43,984 nucleotides of DNA from Candidatus Neomarinimicrobiota bacterium (GTDB lineage Bacteria; Fidelibacterota; Marinisomatia; SCGC-AAA003-L08; TS1B11), in the NCBI GenBank assembly GCA_022560655.1, contig JADFSS010000012.1, positions 1-43,984 of the forward strand, given 5' to 3'. Shown here one piece after another: positions 37,801-43,984 of the stretch. Positions within the stretch are counted from its first letter, which is position 1, and each line of letters starts with the position of its first letter. Position numbers and translations under genes: made by a program. The notes beneath the pieces were generated by a model. It made no database searches, had not been told where the DNA came from, and worked only from the letters and a program-made list of their open reading frames with translations.

Positions 37801-39845
37801 CGGAGACCACCGATATCGACGGCGATACCCCCGGTGATGACGACACGACTGAGGCCGGCGATCGTGAACACGCCAATGGAGACGAGGCCAACGAAACCCC
37901 TTTCCAACCCGGTGAGGCCGCCACGCCCACAGCCACAGATCAGCTCCGCCGGGAAGAAGCAGCGATGGAAGGTGAGCAGGACCTGATTGAGGCCGGTCAG
38001 GAGCGTGTGTTAACGGCAGATAAGCGAGTGTCCGATTCGAAGGCCGACCCGTTGGAGGTGGCCGACTCTCATGCCCTGGACCAAGACATCAGTTCCGGCG
38101 AGGCCGACGGAATAACGCCGGGGGCCACTGACGACACCGAGCGTGACAGCGCCATCACCGAGATACCTGAGCCTGCCTTCCGACCGGGCCAGGATACCAC
38201 ACCTGGCGGTGAAGCTCAGCTTCCGGAACAGTCGTCTGCCAGCGAGTCCATTGACAGCGGTCAGGCTCCGGAGTCTGCATCACCAGATGATCAGTCTGCC
38301 CACAATCAAGGAATGGGTGCTGATGACTTGATGACCGGAAGCGAGTCCAGGACTCCCGATTCTGAGGAAGATCATACCCGGCCCGGGGGGGATACGCCGA
38401 GCCTGGATGCCACGCTTGGTACCGATGATGCCCCCGAGCCAGCTGCCAGCAGCGATGATGCTACGGAGGCTGTCTTCCAGCCTGGTGAAGCAACGGGGCT
38501 GCCCGCCGACGGATTGACGCAGGAGACGCAAGCTGACATCACTCCTGCCGCTACGCCGTTACAGGGGGAGTCCTATCCTCATGATGTTGCGCCACGGGAT
38601 CAGGATCGTGGTGAAGAGCGGGATTCATCTGCGACGTACGCATCAGATACCGAAAAAATGTCCGGCGATCGTGAAGCACTGGATGGCGAGACCCCCAGCG
38701 AGGATGAGTCGAGTGAGGCAAGCGGGATTGAGGTCGGGGACGATGCTGAAGGTGCGCCAGCCCCCTTCCAGCCTGGGACGGGGTCCTCGACGGTTGCTCG
38801 TGACGAGGTAGTGCCTGGCGGCGAGGGGAGCGATACCGAGGGCGCTGACGTGGCCGCAGCGGATCCCTTTGAATCGGATGGGCCGGTCGACGCAGAACAC
38901 ACCGCCGGGTCTGTCAGCGCTGATGCTGACGGCGGTACGGTTGCTGTTCAGCCCCAGAAGGATGAGCCCTTGCCAGGCGCCGAGTCCGGTGGCGACGCTA
39001 CGCCCGAACCTGAAGCTGTGCCCGAGGATGGGCCCGGTCTCGATGGCAATAATGATGAGACATTTCAGCCAGGAAAATCCGCGGTCAGTGAAGGTGACGG
39101 GCTACCGCAAGGCGAGTCCAAGGAGCAAACATCCCCCGATGAGCTTGTTCGTGCCGGAGGCGGACCCGACGCCGAAACGACTCTGAATGACGATGCCGAA
39201 AATGACCGGGCCGTACTCGACCGTAAGGACCTTGTGACCGGAACCCCCGCGGACGAAGCCAACCTGGATTCAGGGACGGCTGACCCGGATCGTGGCGCCG
39301 ACAGCGAAGTGGCCCTGGATAGCGATGATCTGGGCGCAGCACCCTTTGAGCCTGGCGACAAGTCAGAAGCAGCCGAAGAGTCGCCCAGCGAGGTGGATAG
39401 TTCGCAGGAGGCAGAGCGCGCAGGCGGGGATGATTCACAAGAGCCCTACCGGTCCGATATCGTCATGCTTGAGAAGGCAGCAGATCAGGAGGCCGAAGAC
39501 CTGGACAAGCTGGCCCACGCGGGCGGGGACATGCCTGGAGAGCGGTTTGAGCCTACCCGGATCAAGCCTAAAGCTCCTGACGACGCGCCGGAGACGGACG
39601 ACGAAACAGTCACGACTGAAAGGGAAGCCGACCAGGAAGAGGCTGATGCCGAACGTGACGCTCTGCAGATTGATCCCAAGCTGGCCACCTTTACTCTGGC
39701 GACCATTTACAAGGTGCAGGGACTGTATCATCAGGCCCTACAGGTGCTGGATATGCTGGAGGAAAAGGGCGCTGATCCGGAACGCATCAACGCCGAGCGC
39801 GATTCCATCCGCAAAGTGATGACCTCCGACACGAAATCGGAATGA
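34851..39845 (+). CDS. Giant acidic repeat protein with TPR-like ends
   Basis: The GTG start overlaps the carboxyltransferase stop (GTGA). The 1664-residue product has no signal peptide or membrane segment. Residues about 8-150 are TPR-like helices ([40 protein letters not shown]). Residues about 160-1580 are extremely rich in Asp, Glu, Ser, Thr, Pro, Gly and Ala with almost no bulky residues, and are probably disordered. Residues about 1605-1660 return to a TPR-like helix pair ([20 protein letters not shown]). Within the disordered part a [P/T/V]-F-[Q/E/R]-P-G motif starts at F551, 648, 739, 830, 927, 1018, 1110, 1209, 1306, 1405 and 1499, with outliers F421 and W458 (WPGE). I do not recognise a family; a cytoplasmic scaffold is one reading. 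The M24 peptidase gene overlaps its stop. Confidence 0.85.
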   Translation: MSEAGLHQPETLSRQERKRRLEHHFASNFDSLAYPLLAEFYFAEGDSKRARKVCAIGLKQHPNHALGLYMLAKLTIREGQLEKTEELLQLALASDSHHVEAAELLVAVQERLKRQGSILEQAYRQLLVANPLSRGARQRLERIEADRNMVLEVTAHLQVEETGEEPPLGAARNSTAAIAPPRKQTATPKKQGDVAPGAPPVRSSTPAKVAAPTEQAHQAAGDELTWEANIKRLGATVSLTGAQQAELEGPTPDSEPESPAEPAAAPEVIPAMLKPPAPPIDVGPTGTGQAKQSVAPATGPMTAERTHGESPYTGDEVADKSTDVKPSMVSGKGAGREDRMAPASVAREPISMESGSLEMGIGADENTAQPGGVRTNQEESQAATEVLESLAIATLETEPEELLAVLDDRAPDELSSTTETFEPGADAEPTTESMDPDQIEDTMTALEEAERNGSRSIWPGEHDLPESDELPGGDPTRRGPEDSLQAAPPVLPADQLGPVPAMEGEDEPASAALALDDNLDPGGGESPASSKSVEEIDTDGTVALPMRGTPFQPGDTELPSSASLAPAESTDVDVTLADQHTRAHPAEAGEAHEDADSDQELRDEVNSETFEQASPDNDVEGETPALEEQTEDGGLDEIRGTPEQESPFQPGDAAAASPTYQSTIAGSDHEDEDIDLMPEGARSPMAGGPTTEDEAELEQALTADSEATDLDGDTPGDDDTTEVGDRENANGDEANETPFQPGEAAAASPAFQSTITSSDHEDEDIDLMPEGARSPVAGGATTGDEAELEQAAAADSETTAIDGDTPGEDDTTEVGDREHADGDEANETPFQPGDTESPSSASLAPAESTDVDVTGADQHTRAHPAEAGEADEDADSDQELRDEVNSETLEQASPDGDVEGETPALEEQTEDGGLDEIRATPEQESPFQPGDETAASSAFQSTITSSDHEDEDIDLMPEGARSPVAGGATTEDEAELEQALTADSETTDIDGDTPGDDDTTEAGDREHANGDEANETPFQPGEAATPTATDQLRREEAAMEGEQDLIEAGQERVLTADKRVSDSKADPLEVADSHALDQDISSGEADGITPGATDDTERDSAITEIPEPAFRPGQDTTPGGEAQLPEQSSASESIDSGQAPESASPDDQSAHNQGMGADDLMTGSESRTPDSEEDHTRPGGDTPSLDATLGTDDAPEPAASSDDATEAVFQPGEATGLPADGLTQETQADITPAATPLQGESYPHDVAPRDQDRGEERDSSATYASDTEKMSGDREALDGETPSEDESSEASGIEVGDDAEGAPAPFQPGTGSSTVARDEVVPGGEGSDTEGADVAAADPFESDGPVDAEHTAGSVSADADGGTVAVQPQKDEPLPGAESGGDATPEPEAVPEDGPGLDGNNDETFQPGKSAVSEGDGLPQGESKEQTSPDELVRAGGGPDAETTLNDDAENDRAVLDRKDLVTGTPADEANLDSGTADPDRGADSEVALDSDDLGAAPFEPGDKSEAAEESPSEVDSSQEAERAGGDDSQEPYRSDIVMLEKAADQEAEDLDKLAHAGGDMPGERFEPTRIKPKAPDDAPETDDETVTTEREADQEEADAERDALQIDPKLATFTLATIYKVQGLYHQALQVLDMLEEKGADPERINAERDSIRKVMTSDTKSE
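36501..37901 (+). repeat. Near-identical coding tandem repeats, order A-B-B-A-B
   Basis: Five in-frame units start at an F-Q-P-G codon set: A1 36501-36791, B1 36792-37064, B2 37065-37337, A2 37338-37628, B3 37629-37901. A units are 291 bases (97 codons) and B units 273 bases (91 codons). Copies of each type match over most of their length, with long identical runs such as the GATCACGAGGACGAAGACAT segment in all three B units. A and B share the ending T-P, 24 residues, then F-Q-P-G. Confidence 0.9.
37902..39350 (+). repeat. Diverged continuation of the ~95-residue repeat array
   Basis: After the near-identical block the FxPG motif continues at codons starting 38178, 38475, 38766, 39063 and 39345, spaced 92, 99, 97, 99 and 94 residues. 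DNA identity is low, but each unit keeps acidic composition, and most keep a T-P about 20-26 residues before the F (for example [10 protein letters not shown] before PAPFQPG). Confidence 0.7.
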
Positions 39846-40942
39846 CCCCCACACAGCAACGCCTGGCCCGGCTCAGGTTGCGGCTGGCGGAACAGGGGTT
39901 GTCCAACTTGCTGGTTACCAATCTCACCAGCATTCGCTACCTGACCGGCTTTAGCGGTTCAGCCGGCATGGCTCTCATCAAGGAGGAGGAGGCGCATTTC
40001 TTCTCTGATGGTCGCTATCAGGAGCAGGCGCGCCAACAGGTTTCCGGCTACCAAATTCATATTGACGCAGGGACTGCTCAGACCCAGGCTCCGGGACTGG
40101 CTGGCTTTATTCAGGGGTTGGACCTCATTGACGCCGCACAGCACATTGCCTTTGAGGCAGACCATCTGACCGTGGCGGCTCTGAATCAGTGGCAGGAACT
40201 GTTCCCGCAGGTCACCTGGGTCGAGACAGCGGGCATGGTATCCGACCTGGCGGTGGTGAAGGATGACGAGGAGCTGGCCGCCTTGAAGCAGGCCGTCGCC
40301 ATTACGGACCGGGTGTTTGAGTCGCTCCTGGAGGCGCTACGGCCAGGGGCTGTGGAGCGGCAGGTGGCCGCCCGCATCTCCTACCTCATCAAGCACCACG
40401 GCGGCGACAGTGACAGTTTCGAGCCCATCGTGGCCAGTGGCTGGCGGGGCGCCTTGCCCCATGCACGCCCCTCGGACAAAGTCTTTGAGCGGGGTGACTT
40501 CGTGGTGCTGGACTTCGGCGCCCGATTTGGCGGCTACCACGCCGACATGACCCGTACCGTCTGTGTCTCGTCGGCCAGCGACCGCCATCACGAGATCTAC
40601 GACATCGTGCTGGAGGCCCAGCGCCTGGGAATCGCCGCTGCCCATGACGGGGTGCCTACGGCCGATGTGGACGCCGCGTGCCGGAACTATATCGAAGCCA
40701 AGGGTTTTGGCGACTATTTCATCCACGGCACTGGCCACGGGGTGGGACTAGAGGTTCACACGGCGCCACGCCTGTCGAGACAAAGCCGTGAAGTGCTGGC
40801 AGCGAATATGGTGGTGACGGTGGAGCCGGGCATTTATATCCCGGATTGGGGCGGCGTGCGCATCGAGGATGACATCCTTGTCGGCCTCGACGGCAGCGCC
40901 CCACTCAACAAATCGACGAAAGAATTACTGGTAGTTGGTTAG
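39842..40942 (+). CDS. M24 metallopeptidase (Xaa-Pro peptidase)
   Basis: This 366-residue protein starts at an ATGA overlap with the giant repeat gene. An N-terminal creatinase-like domain (LLVTNLTSIRYLTGFSGSAG, HFFSDGRYQEQA) is followed by the pita-bread catalytic domain. All five dimetal ligands are present: D224 and D235 (VLDFGARFGGYHADMTRT), H299 (HGTGHGVGLEVH), E328 (VTVEPGIYIPDWGG) and E342 (RIEDD). It should remove N-terminal residues before proline or split Xaa-Pro dipeptides in the cytoplasm. It closes the dnaE-led coupled gene run and is convergent with the next gene, 16 bases away. Confidence 0.93.
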   Translation: MTPTQQRLARLRLRLAEQGLSNLLVTNLTSIRYLTGFSGSAGMALIKEEEAHFFSDGRYQEQARQQVSGYQIHIDAGTAQTQAPGLAGFIQGLDLIDAAQHIAFEADHLTVAALNQWQELFPQVTWVETAGMVSDLAVVKDDEELAALKQAVAITDRVFESLLEALRPGAVERQVAARISYLIKHHGGDSDSFEPIVASGWRGALPHARPSDKVFERGDFVVLDFGARFGGYHADMTRTVCVSSASDRHHEIYDIVLEAQRLGIAAAHDGVPTADVDAACRNYIEAKGFGDYFIHGTGHGVGLEVHTAPRLSRQSREVLAANMVVTVEPGIYIPDWGGVRIEDDILVGLDGSAPLNKSTKELLVVG

Positions 40943-40958
40943 TATAGTCGGTTAACAA

Positions 40959-41729
40959 TTATTGCCCATCGGCAGGCACGGGTTCGCCCAGGTCATTGCC
41001 TGGTGATTCGGTGCCACCGCTGCCGTTTTGCCCGCTAGCATGCGGGACCTCAGACTGACCATCATCCAGAAGCTGCTTCAGGCGCGCCAGCATGATGGTC
41101 AGATCTATCATGTCCATAAAGTGGTTGACGGTACGACCACCATTCTCAGCCAACAAATCCTCTAGCTCCGCCTTGCCCAGGACTACGCCGGCGTGTTCGG
41201 CCCTATCGCCCGCTATCGTGCTCCTTACGTCCTTCATCATGAGCTGCACCATTGACATGATATCCGCCTCCCGCAGGAAAGGTGAAGCCGTATTGCGGCT
41301 GACTTGGGAGACACCCAACCTCAAATGCGCTACATAGGCACGCCTCAGCGGGCGCGCCTCCGAGGCGTCATACTGAAGATCACGATAATGTGATTCAAGC
41401 TCAAGTGATTGGGCTGAGGCAGGATTTGAGGCCGCCACGGCGAGCTGGCCACCCTCGGTGGTCGCGCGCTTATCTGCCAGCCTCTGACCACGGGGGTCTG
41501 CCAGCGCCTTCATTTGTCCAGGCGTCAAACCCACCTTTGACAGCGAAACGGCGAGAGGGGAGAGCTGGGTGGATACACCGGGCTGCTCAGCAACTGAGGG
41601 CGCGAAATGCCGAGAACGACCTGCCGGGCGTAATCCCCGCAACGGCTGGGGCTTTTGCAGAGCATCCTTCCCCAACAGTAGCATGGCGCTCATTCGAACT
41701 GATTCAACCGAATTGTGCATGCTATTCAT
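40959..41729 (-). CDS. Unknown protein, helical C-terminal half
   Basis: This 256-residue minus-strand frame starts at ATG 41729 with GAGAG nine bases upstream and a perfect TATAAT at 41774-41769. It has no signal peptide. The N-terminal third is Pro/Ser/Arg-rich and probably flexible, with SKVGLTPGQMKALADPRGQR in the middle. The C-terminal half has amphipathic helices (READIMSMVQLMMKDVRSTI, KAELEDLLAENGGRTVNHFM, DLTIMLARLKQLLDDG), then a Gly/Ser/Pro-rich tail. I do not recognise a family. Promoter, ribosome site and sensible composition support a real gene. Confidence 0.6.
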   Translation of the reverse strand: MNSMHNSVESVRMSAMLLLGKDALQKPQPLRGLRPAGRSRHFAPSVAEQPGVSTQLSPLAVSLSKVGLTPGQMKALADPRGQRLADKRATTEGGQLAVAASNPASAQSLELESHYRDLQYDASEARPLRRAYVAHLRLGVSQVSRNTASPFLREADIMSMVQLMMKDVRSTIAGDRAEHAGVVLGKAELEDLLAENGGRTVNHFMDMIDLTIMLARLKQLLDDGQSEVPHASGQNGSGGTESPGNDLGEPVPADGQ

Positions 41730-41768
41730 CCGAACTCTCTACATCCACTTATCGGCGCGCCCAGCCCT

Positions 41769-41774
41769 ATTATA
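41769..41774 (-). promoter_or_regulatory. Candidate -10 element for the unknown gene
   Basis: The minus strand reads TATAAT here, a perfect -10 hexamer, about 40 bases before the ATG at 41729. No good -35 sits 17 bases upstream, so an activator or a non-standard promoter may be involved. Confidence 0.4.
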
Positions 41775-41817
41775 ACCCAAAAGATGCGTTTTCGTGAGAT
41801 CATTTCCAGTGTGCATG

Positions 41818-41842
41818 GGGGGATAACAAAATCTATCACCCC
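41818..41842. promoter_or_regulatory. Interrupted palindrome in the divergent promoter region
   Basis: GGGGGATA and TATCACCCC form an imperfect inverted repeat around an A/T-rich centre, 21 bases before the methyltransferase ATG and between two divergent genes. It could be an operator for either gene. Confidence 0.3.
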
Positions 41843-41862
41843 AGCGATTAAATTCAGACACC

Positions 41863-42636
41863 ATGCCGCAGCGCCATTCCAAGCCAGATTTGAACATCTA
41901 TCAGGATGCGGCCAGGTACGACGCTGAAAACTGGTGGAAGACTGACGACCTGGCGTTCTGGGGCGAGATGGCACGTGAATTTGGCCCCAACGTGCTGGAG
42001 CTGGCTGCGGGCACCGCCCGTCTGGCCCCTACCATCCTGGATTCCGGGGCCAGCTATACCGGACTTGACGCGGCCACGGAGCTTTTGCAGCGTGCCGGCA
42101 GCAAGGTGGCAGAGTACGGTGAGAGGGCCCGGTTGCTGGAGGGCGACATGCGCCAATTTGACCTGGGCAATACCTTCGACCTGATTATTATCGCCTTCAA
42201 CTCGTTCCTGCACCTGCTTACCGATGAGGATGCGCTGGCGGCCCTGGCATGCATTCGCCGGCATTGCCACGCCCATACGCGCTTTGCTCTTGACATATTC
42301 GTGCCCGACCCGCTATTTCTATATCGCCCGGAAGGCCAAAAAGTCCCCGCCAAGATCTATACCGACCCCGCCACCGGTGCCAAGGTCAACGTGATGGAAA
42401 CCAATCGCTATGAACCGGGCACCGATCTCAACCAACTACGCTGGTACTATTCCACGGCGGACAACCCGGATTTCCTGGTGCTGGACTTCACCTTGCGCAT
42501 GATCTTTCCCGATACCATGGACCGCCTCCTGCATGATGCCGGATTCCGGGTGCTGGAGAAATGGGGAGACTACCGGCGGACGCCACTCAACAGCGGAAGT
42601 GCGCTACAGATTTATATGGCCGAGCGTGCGGGTTGA
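41863..42636 (+). CDS. Class I SAM-dependent methyltransferase
   Basis: This 257-residue protein has a Rossmann-type SAM site: motif I VLELAAGTARLAPTIL (about residues 44-59), the acidic end of strand 2 in YTGLDAATELLQRA, LLEGDMRQFDLGNTFDLIII, and the motif IV region AFNSFLHLLTDEDALAAL. The C-terminal part is beta-rich (LDFTLRMIFPDTMDRLLHDA). The substrate is unknown; the N-terminal YQDAARYDAENWWKTDD resembles small-molecule methyltransferases. No Shine-Dalgarno precedes the ATG; the leader is A/T-rich. It is divergent from the unknown gene and convergent with the lipid kinase gene. Confidence 0.85.
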   Translation: MPQRHSKPDLNIYQDAARYDAENWWKTDDLAFWGEMAREFGPNVLELAAGTARLAPTILDSGASYTGLDAATELLQRAGSKVAEYGERARLLEGDMRQFDLGNTFDLIIIAFNSFLHLLTDEDALAALACIRRHCHAHTRFALDIFVPDPLFLYRPEGQKVPAKIYTDPATGAKVNVMETNRYEPGTDLNQLRWYYSTADNPDFLVLDFTLRMIFPDTMDRLLHDAGFRVLEKWGDYRRTPLNSGSALQIYMAERAG

Positions 42637-42656
42637 TTCGGTGGGGACTGATTAGG

Positions 42657-42672
42657 GCGCCAGAAGCGGCGC
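42657..42672. terminator. Possible bidirectional hairpin between convergent genes
   Basis: GCGCC (42657-42661) and GGCGC (42668-42672) form a 5-bp stem around AGAAGC in the 38-base gap between two convergent genes. There is no strong T-run on either side, so support is weak. Confidence 0.3.
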
Positions 42673-42674
42673 TG

Positions 42675-43568
42675 CTAGATCAACATTTGAAATGCGCGCG
42701 GCATCATCTTCACGTGCAGGGGGCCGGCTGCAGTTAGTTCGCCATCGATATTGTTCCGCTCGTCCTTCTCGGGTATGATGGAAAACTCCGCTGTTTGAAC
42801 ATACTCAAGCAGCGGCGAGTTCACGTGCGAACCGTCGAAGACCTTGGGCAGCAGACGCAGGATTTTCAGTCGCGGGGCCGCACGGACAATGATCAGATCG
42901 ATGAGTCCATCGGACACGTCTGCGCGGGGCGCCATGCGCATCCCCTTGCCAGTATAAGGCGTATTGCACCCCAGTATGAAACTGAAGCGATCGGTAGAAT
43001 CGCGGCCATCGAAAATGAGGCGCGCCCGCCGCCGCCGGCCCTTGAGCACTTCCAGTGCGCTTGCCAGGGTGTAGCGTGTTTCCCCCAGCCAGCGGAGCTT
43101 CTCCGAAGTAGCCAGTACGTCGGCAACCAGCCCCCAACCCACGATGTTAAACGCATAGATGGTCTGATCACCCAGGGAGACGTGCGCAGCGTCGATGGCC
43201 CGAGCGTTGCCGGCGACAATTCGCCGGGCAGCATCGACGGGGTCCAGGCATTCAAACCCATGCAGAAAGGCATTGCCGCTACCGGCGGGAATCATGGCCA
43301 AAGGGAGTGCAGGCTTGTCCGGCCGGGACAGCAGACCGTTCACCGCCTCGTGCATGGTGCCGTCGCCACCCACAACGCAGAACGCGTCCAGCTCACTGGT
43401 GTCCAGCTGCCGCACCAGGTCGGCCGCGTGGCCGGCGTGCCGGGTCTCATGGATTGTGAGGGCGACATCGGCGGCCTCGAAGATGGGCATGAGACTGCGC
43501 AGGATGGACGGCCCGCGGCCGCCACCGCTATGGGGATTGACTGCGATCCAGAGGCGCCGGGGGATCAT
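42675..43568 (-). CDS. Diacylglycerol-kinase-fold lipid kinase
   Basis: This 297-residue protein belongs to the DagK/YegS/sphingosine-kinase fold. The N-terminal domain has IAVNPHSGGGRG and the nucleotide-binding G-G-D-G-T at 67-71 (VVGGDGTMHEAVNGL), then PLAMIPAGSGNAFLHGF. The C-terminal beta domain has FSFILGCNTPYTGKGMRMAP and RADVSDGLIDLIIV, ending NNIDGELTAAGPLHVKMMPR. It should transfer phosphate from ATP to a lipid such as diacylglycerol at the inner membrane. It lies 31 bases downstream of the sorting-domain gene on the same strand. Confidence 0.92.
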   Translation of the reverse strand: MIPRRLWIAVNPHSGGGRGPSILRSLMPIFEAADVALTIHETRHAGHAADLVRQLDTSELDAFCVVGGDGTMHEAVNGLLSRPDKPALPLAMIPAGSGNAFLHGFECLDPVDAARRIVAGNARAIDAAHVSLGDQTIYAFNIVGWGLVADVLATSEKLRWLGETRYTLASALEVLKGRRRRARLIFDGRDSTDRFSFILGCNTPYTGKGMRMAPRADVSDGLIDLIIVRAAPRLKILRLLPKVFDGSHVNSPLLEYVQTAEFSIIPEKDERNNIDGELTAAGPLHVKMMPRAFQMLI

Positions 43569-43599
43569 GTACCCACTCGATTAACCGAGTTGCCGAAGC

Positions 43600-43984
43600 C
43601 TACTTTAGTATGACCAGTTTGCGCGTTACGGCAAGATTGCCTTGCCGCAGACGATACAGATAAAGGCCCGATCCAACGCCCTCCCCGGCCCAACTGGCCT
43701 GATGGCGTCCCCTGGTCTGGACCTCATTCACAAGGGTCGCAACCCACCGCCCAGCGATATCGTAGACCGTCAGCGTAACCTGTCCTGACTGGGAAAGGTC
43801 GTACCGAAGCGTCGTGCCTGCGTTGAAGGGATTGGGAAAGTTCTGCGCCAGCTGGATTTGGCTGGGCAGGGGATCGGCGGAGGGACGGGTATCGACCGCG
43901 ACCCAGTCCACCTCCAGCACGTAGAGTCCGGTTTGCATGTCGGAAGCAATGATTTTGCCCGATTCGAAGTAGGGATAGACCGAC
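43600..43984 (-). CDS. C-terminal part of a choice-of-anchor B surface protein with T9SS-type sorting domain
   Basis: The frame is open to the window edge, so the 5' end is missing; the ATG at 43938 is internal. The visible part begins SVYPYFESGKIIASDMQTGLY, the last LVIVD-type blade of choice-of-anchor B proteins. After a linker comes a classic type A sorting domain: LAQNFPNPFNAGTTLRYDLS, VTLTVYDIAGRWVATLV, SGLYLYRLRQG and the ending TRKLVILK. In FCB bacteria such tails direct export through the outer membrane and are cleaved. This is the clearest lineage marker in the window and implies a type IX-like system elsewhere in the genome. Confidence 0.9.
   Translation of the reverse strand, partial: SVYPYFESGKIIASDMQTGLYVLEVDWVAVDTRPSADPLPSQIQLAQNFPNPFNAGTTLRYDLSQSGQVTLTVYDIAGRWVATLVNEVQTRGRHQASWAGEGVGSGLYLYRLRQGNLAVTRKLVILK

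Noticed and set aside
36501-37901. CRISPR-like or satellite repeat array
   Set aside because: Unit lengths are multiples of three, all units are in one open frame and there are no short repeats separated by unique spacers; these are coding repeats.
42795-43613. 272-codon plus-strand frame opposite the lipid kinase gene
   Set aside because: The minus strand encodes the GGDGT lipid kinase; the plus frame is its shadow.

Overview
The window is a gene-dense, GC-rich bacterial chromosome segment with about 37 protein genes, no rRNA, no tRNA, no CRISPR array and no recognisable insertion sequence. Several features point to an uncultured lineage of the FCB group (Bacteroidetes/Chlorobi/Fibrobacteres relatives such as Marinimicrobia or KSB1-like bacteria). 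There is a type IX-secretion-like C-terminal sorting domain containing FPNPFN (43600-43984), a PorV/PorQ-like barrel, a choice-of-anchor V protein, and a secreted metallopeptidase-propeller-barrel protein. Many genes start with GTG or TTG and many have weak Shine-Dalgarno sequences. The lineage call is inference from protein families, not from a marker tree.

Layout. 1-1826 (minus): a partial unknown gene, an atypical lipoprotein gene lying between two 107-bp copies of the 3' end of a djlA-like co-chaperone gene, and the djlA-like gene itself. 2067-7785 (plus): a tightly packed envelope cluster of metallopeptidase/propeller/barrel protein, BamB-like lipoprotein, small exported protein and FN3-propeller lipoprotein. 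7855-10246: an SSS-family symporter and an EamA transporter. 10215-11223 (minus): a Nudix hydrolase and a type II dehydroquinase homologue that has lost its catalytic residues. 11297-13973: PfkB sugar kinase, TPR lipoprotein, and an exported protein with a CX4CH haem-like motif. 14091-18375: eno, ftsB, a PorV-like barrel and a helix-hairpin-helix/barrel protein. 18421-21286: amidase and folC. 21748-27533: rho, aminotransferase, rpmE, DUF1385, prfA, prmC, an order resembling the rho-rpmE-prfA-prmC block of other bacteria. 27903-28751: an archaeal-type UbiA prenyltransferase. 28899-40942: a translationally coupled run of dnaE, dtd, B12-binding mutase subunit, acyl-CoA carboxyltransferase, a 1664-residue acidic repeat protein and an M24 peptidase. 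40959-43984: an unknown protein, a methyltransferase, a lipid kinase and the end of a T9SS-sorted surface protein.

The most unusual object is the 1664-residue protein at 34851-39845. TPR-like helices lie at both ends, and between them is a very acidic, probably disordered array in which an F-Q-P-G-[D/E] motif recurs every 91-99 residues eleven times. Five central units are near-identical at DNA level in the order A-B-B-A-B. Other candidates for new biology are a multi-hairpin leader between rho and the aminotransferase gene, a possible pseudoknot in the dnaE leader, the dehydroquinase-like pseudoenzyme, and the djlA-tail duplication around a foreign-looking lipoprotein gene.

Functionally, the window mixes housekeeping (glycolysis, division, replication, transcription termination, translation termination, folate, cell wall) with envelope assembly. 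One branch of propionate/methylmalonyl-CoA metabolism is wired into the dnaE transcription unit.
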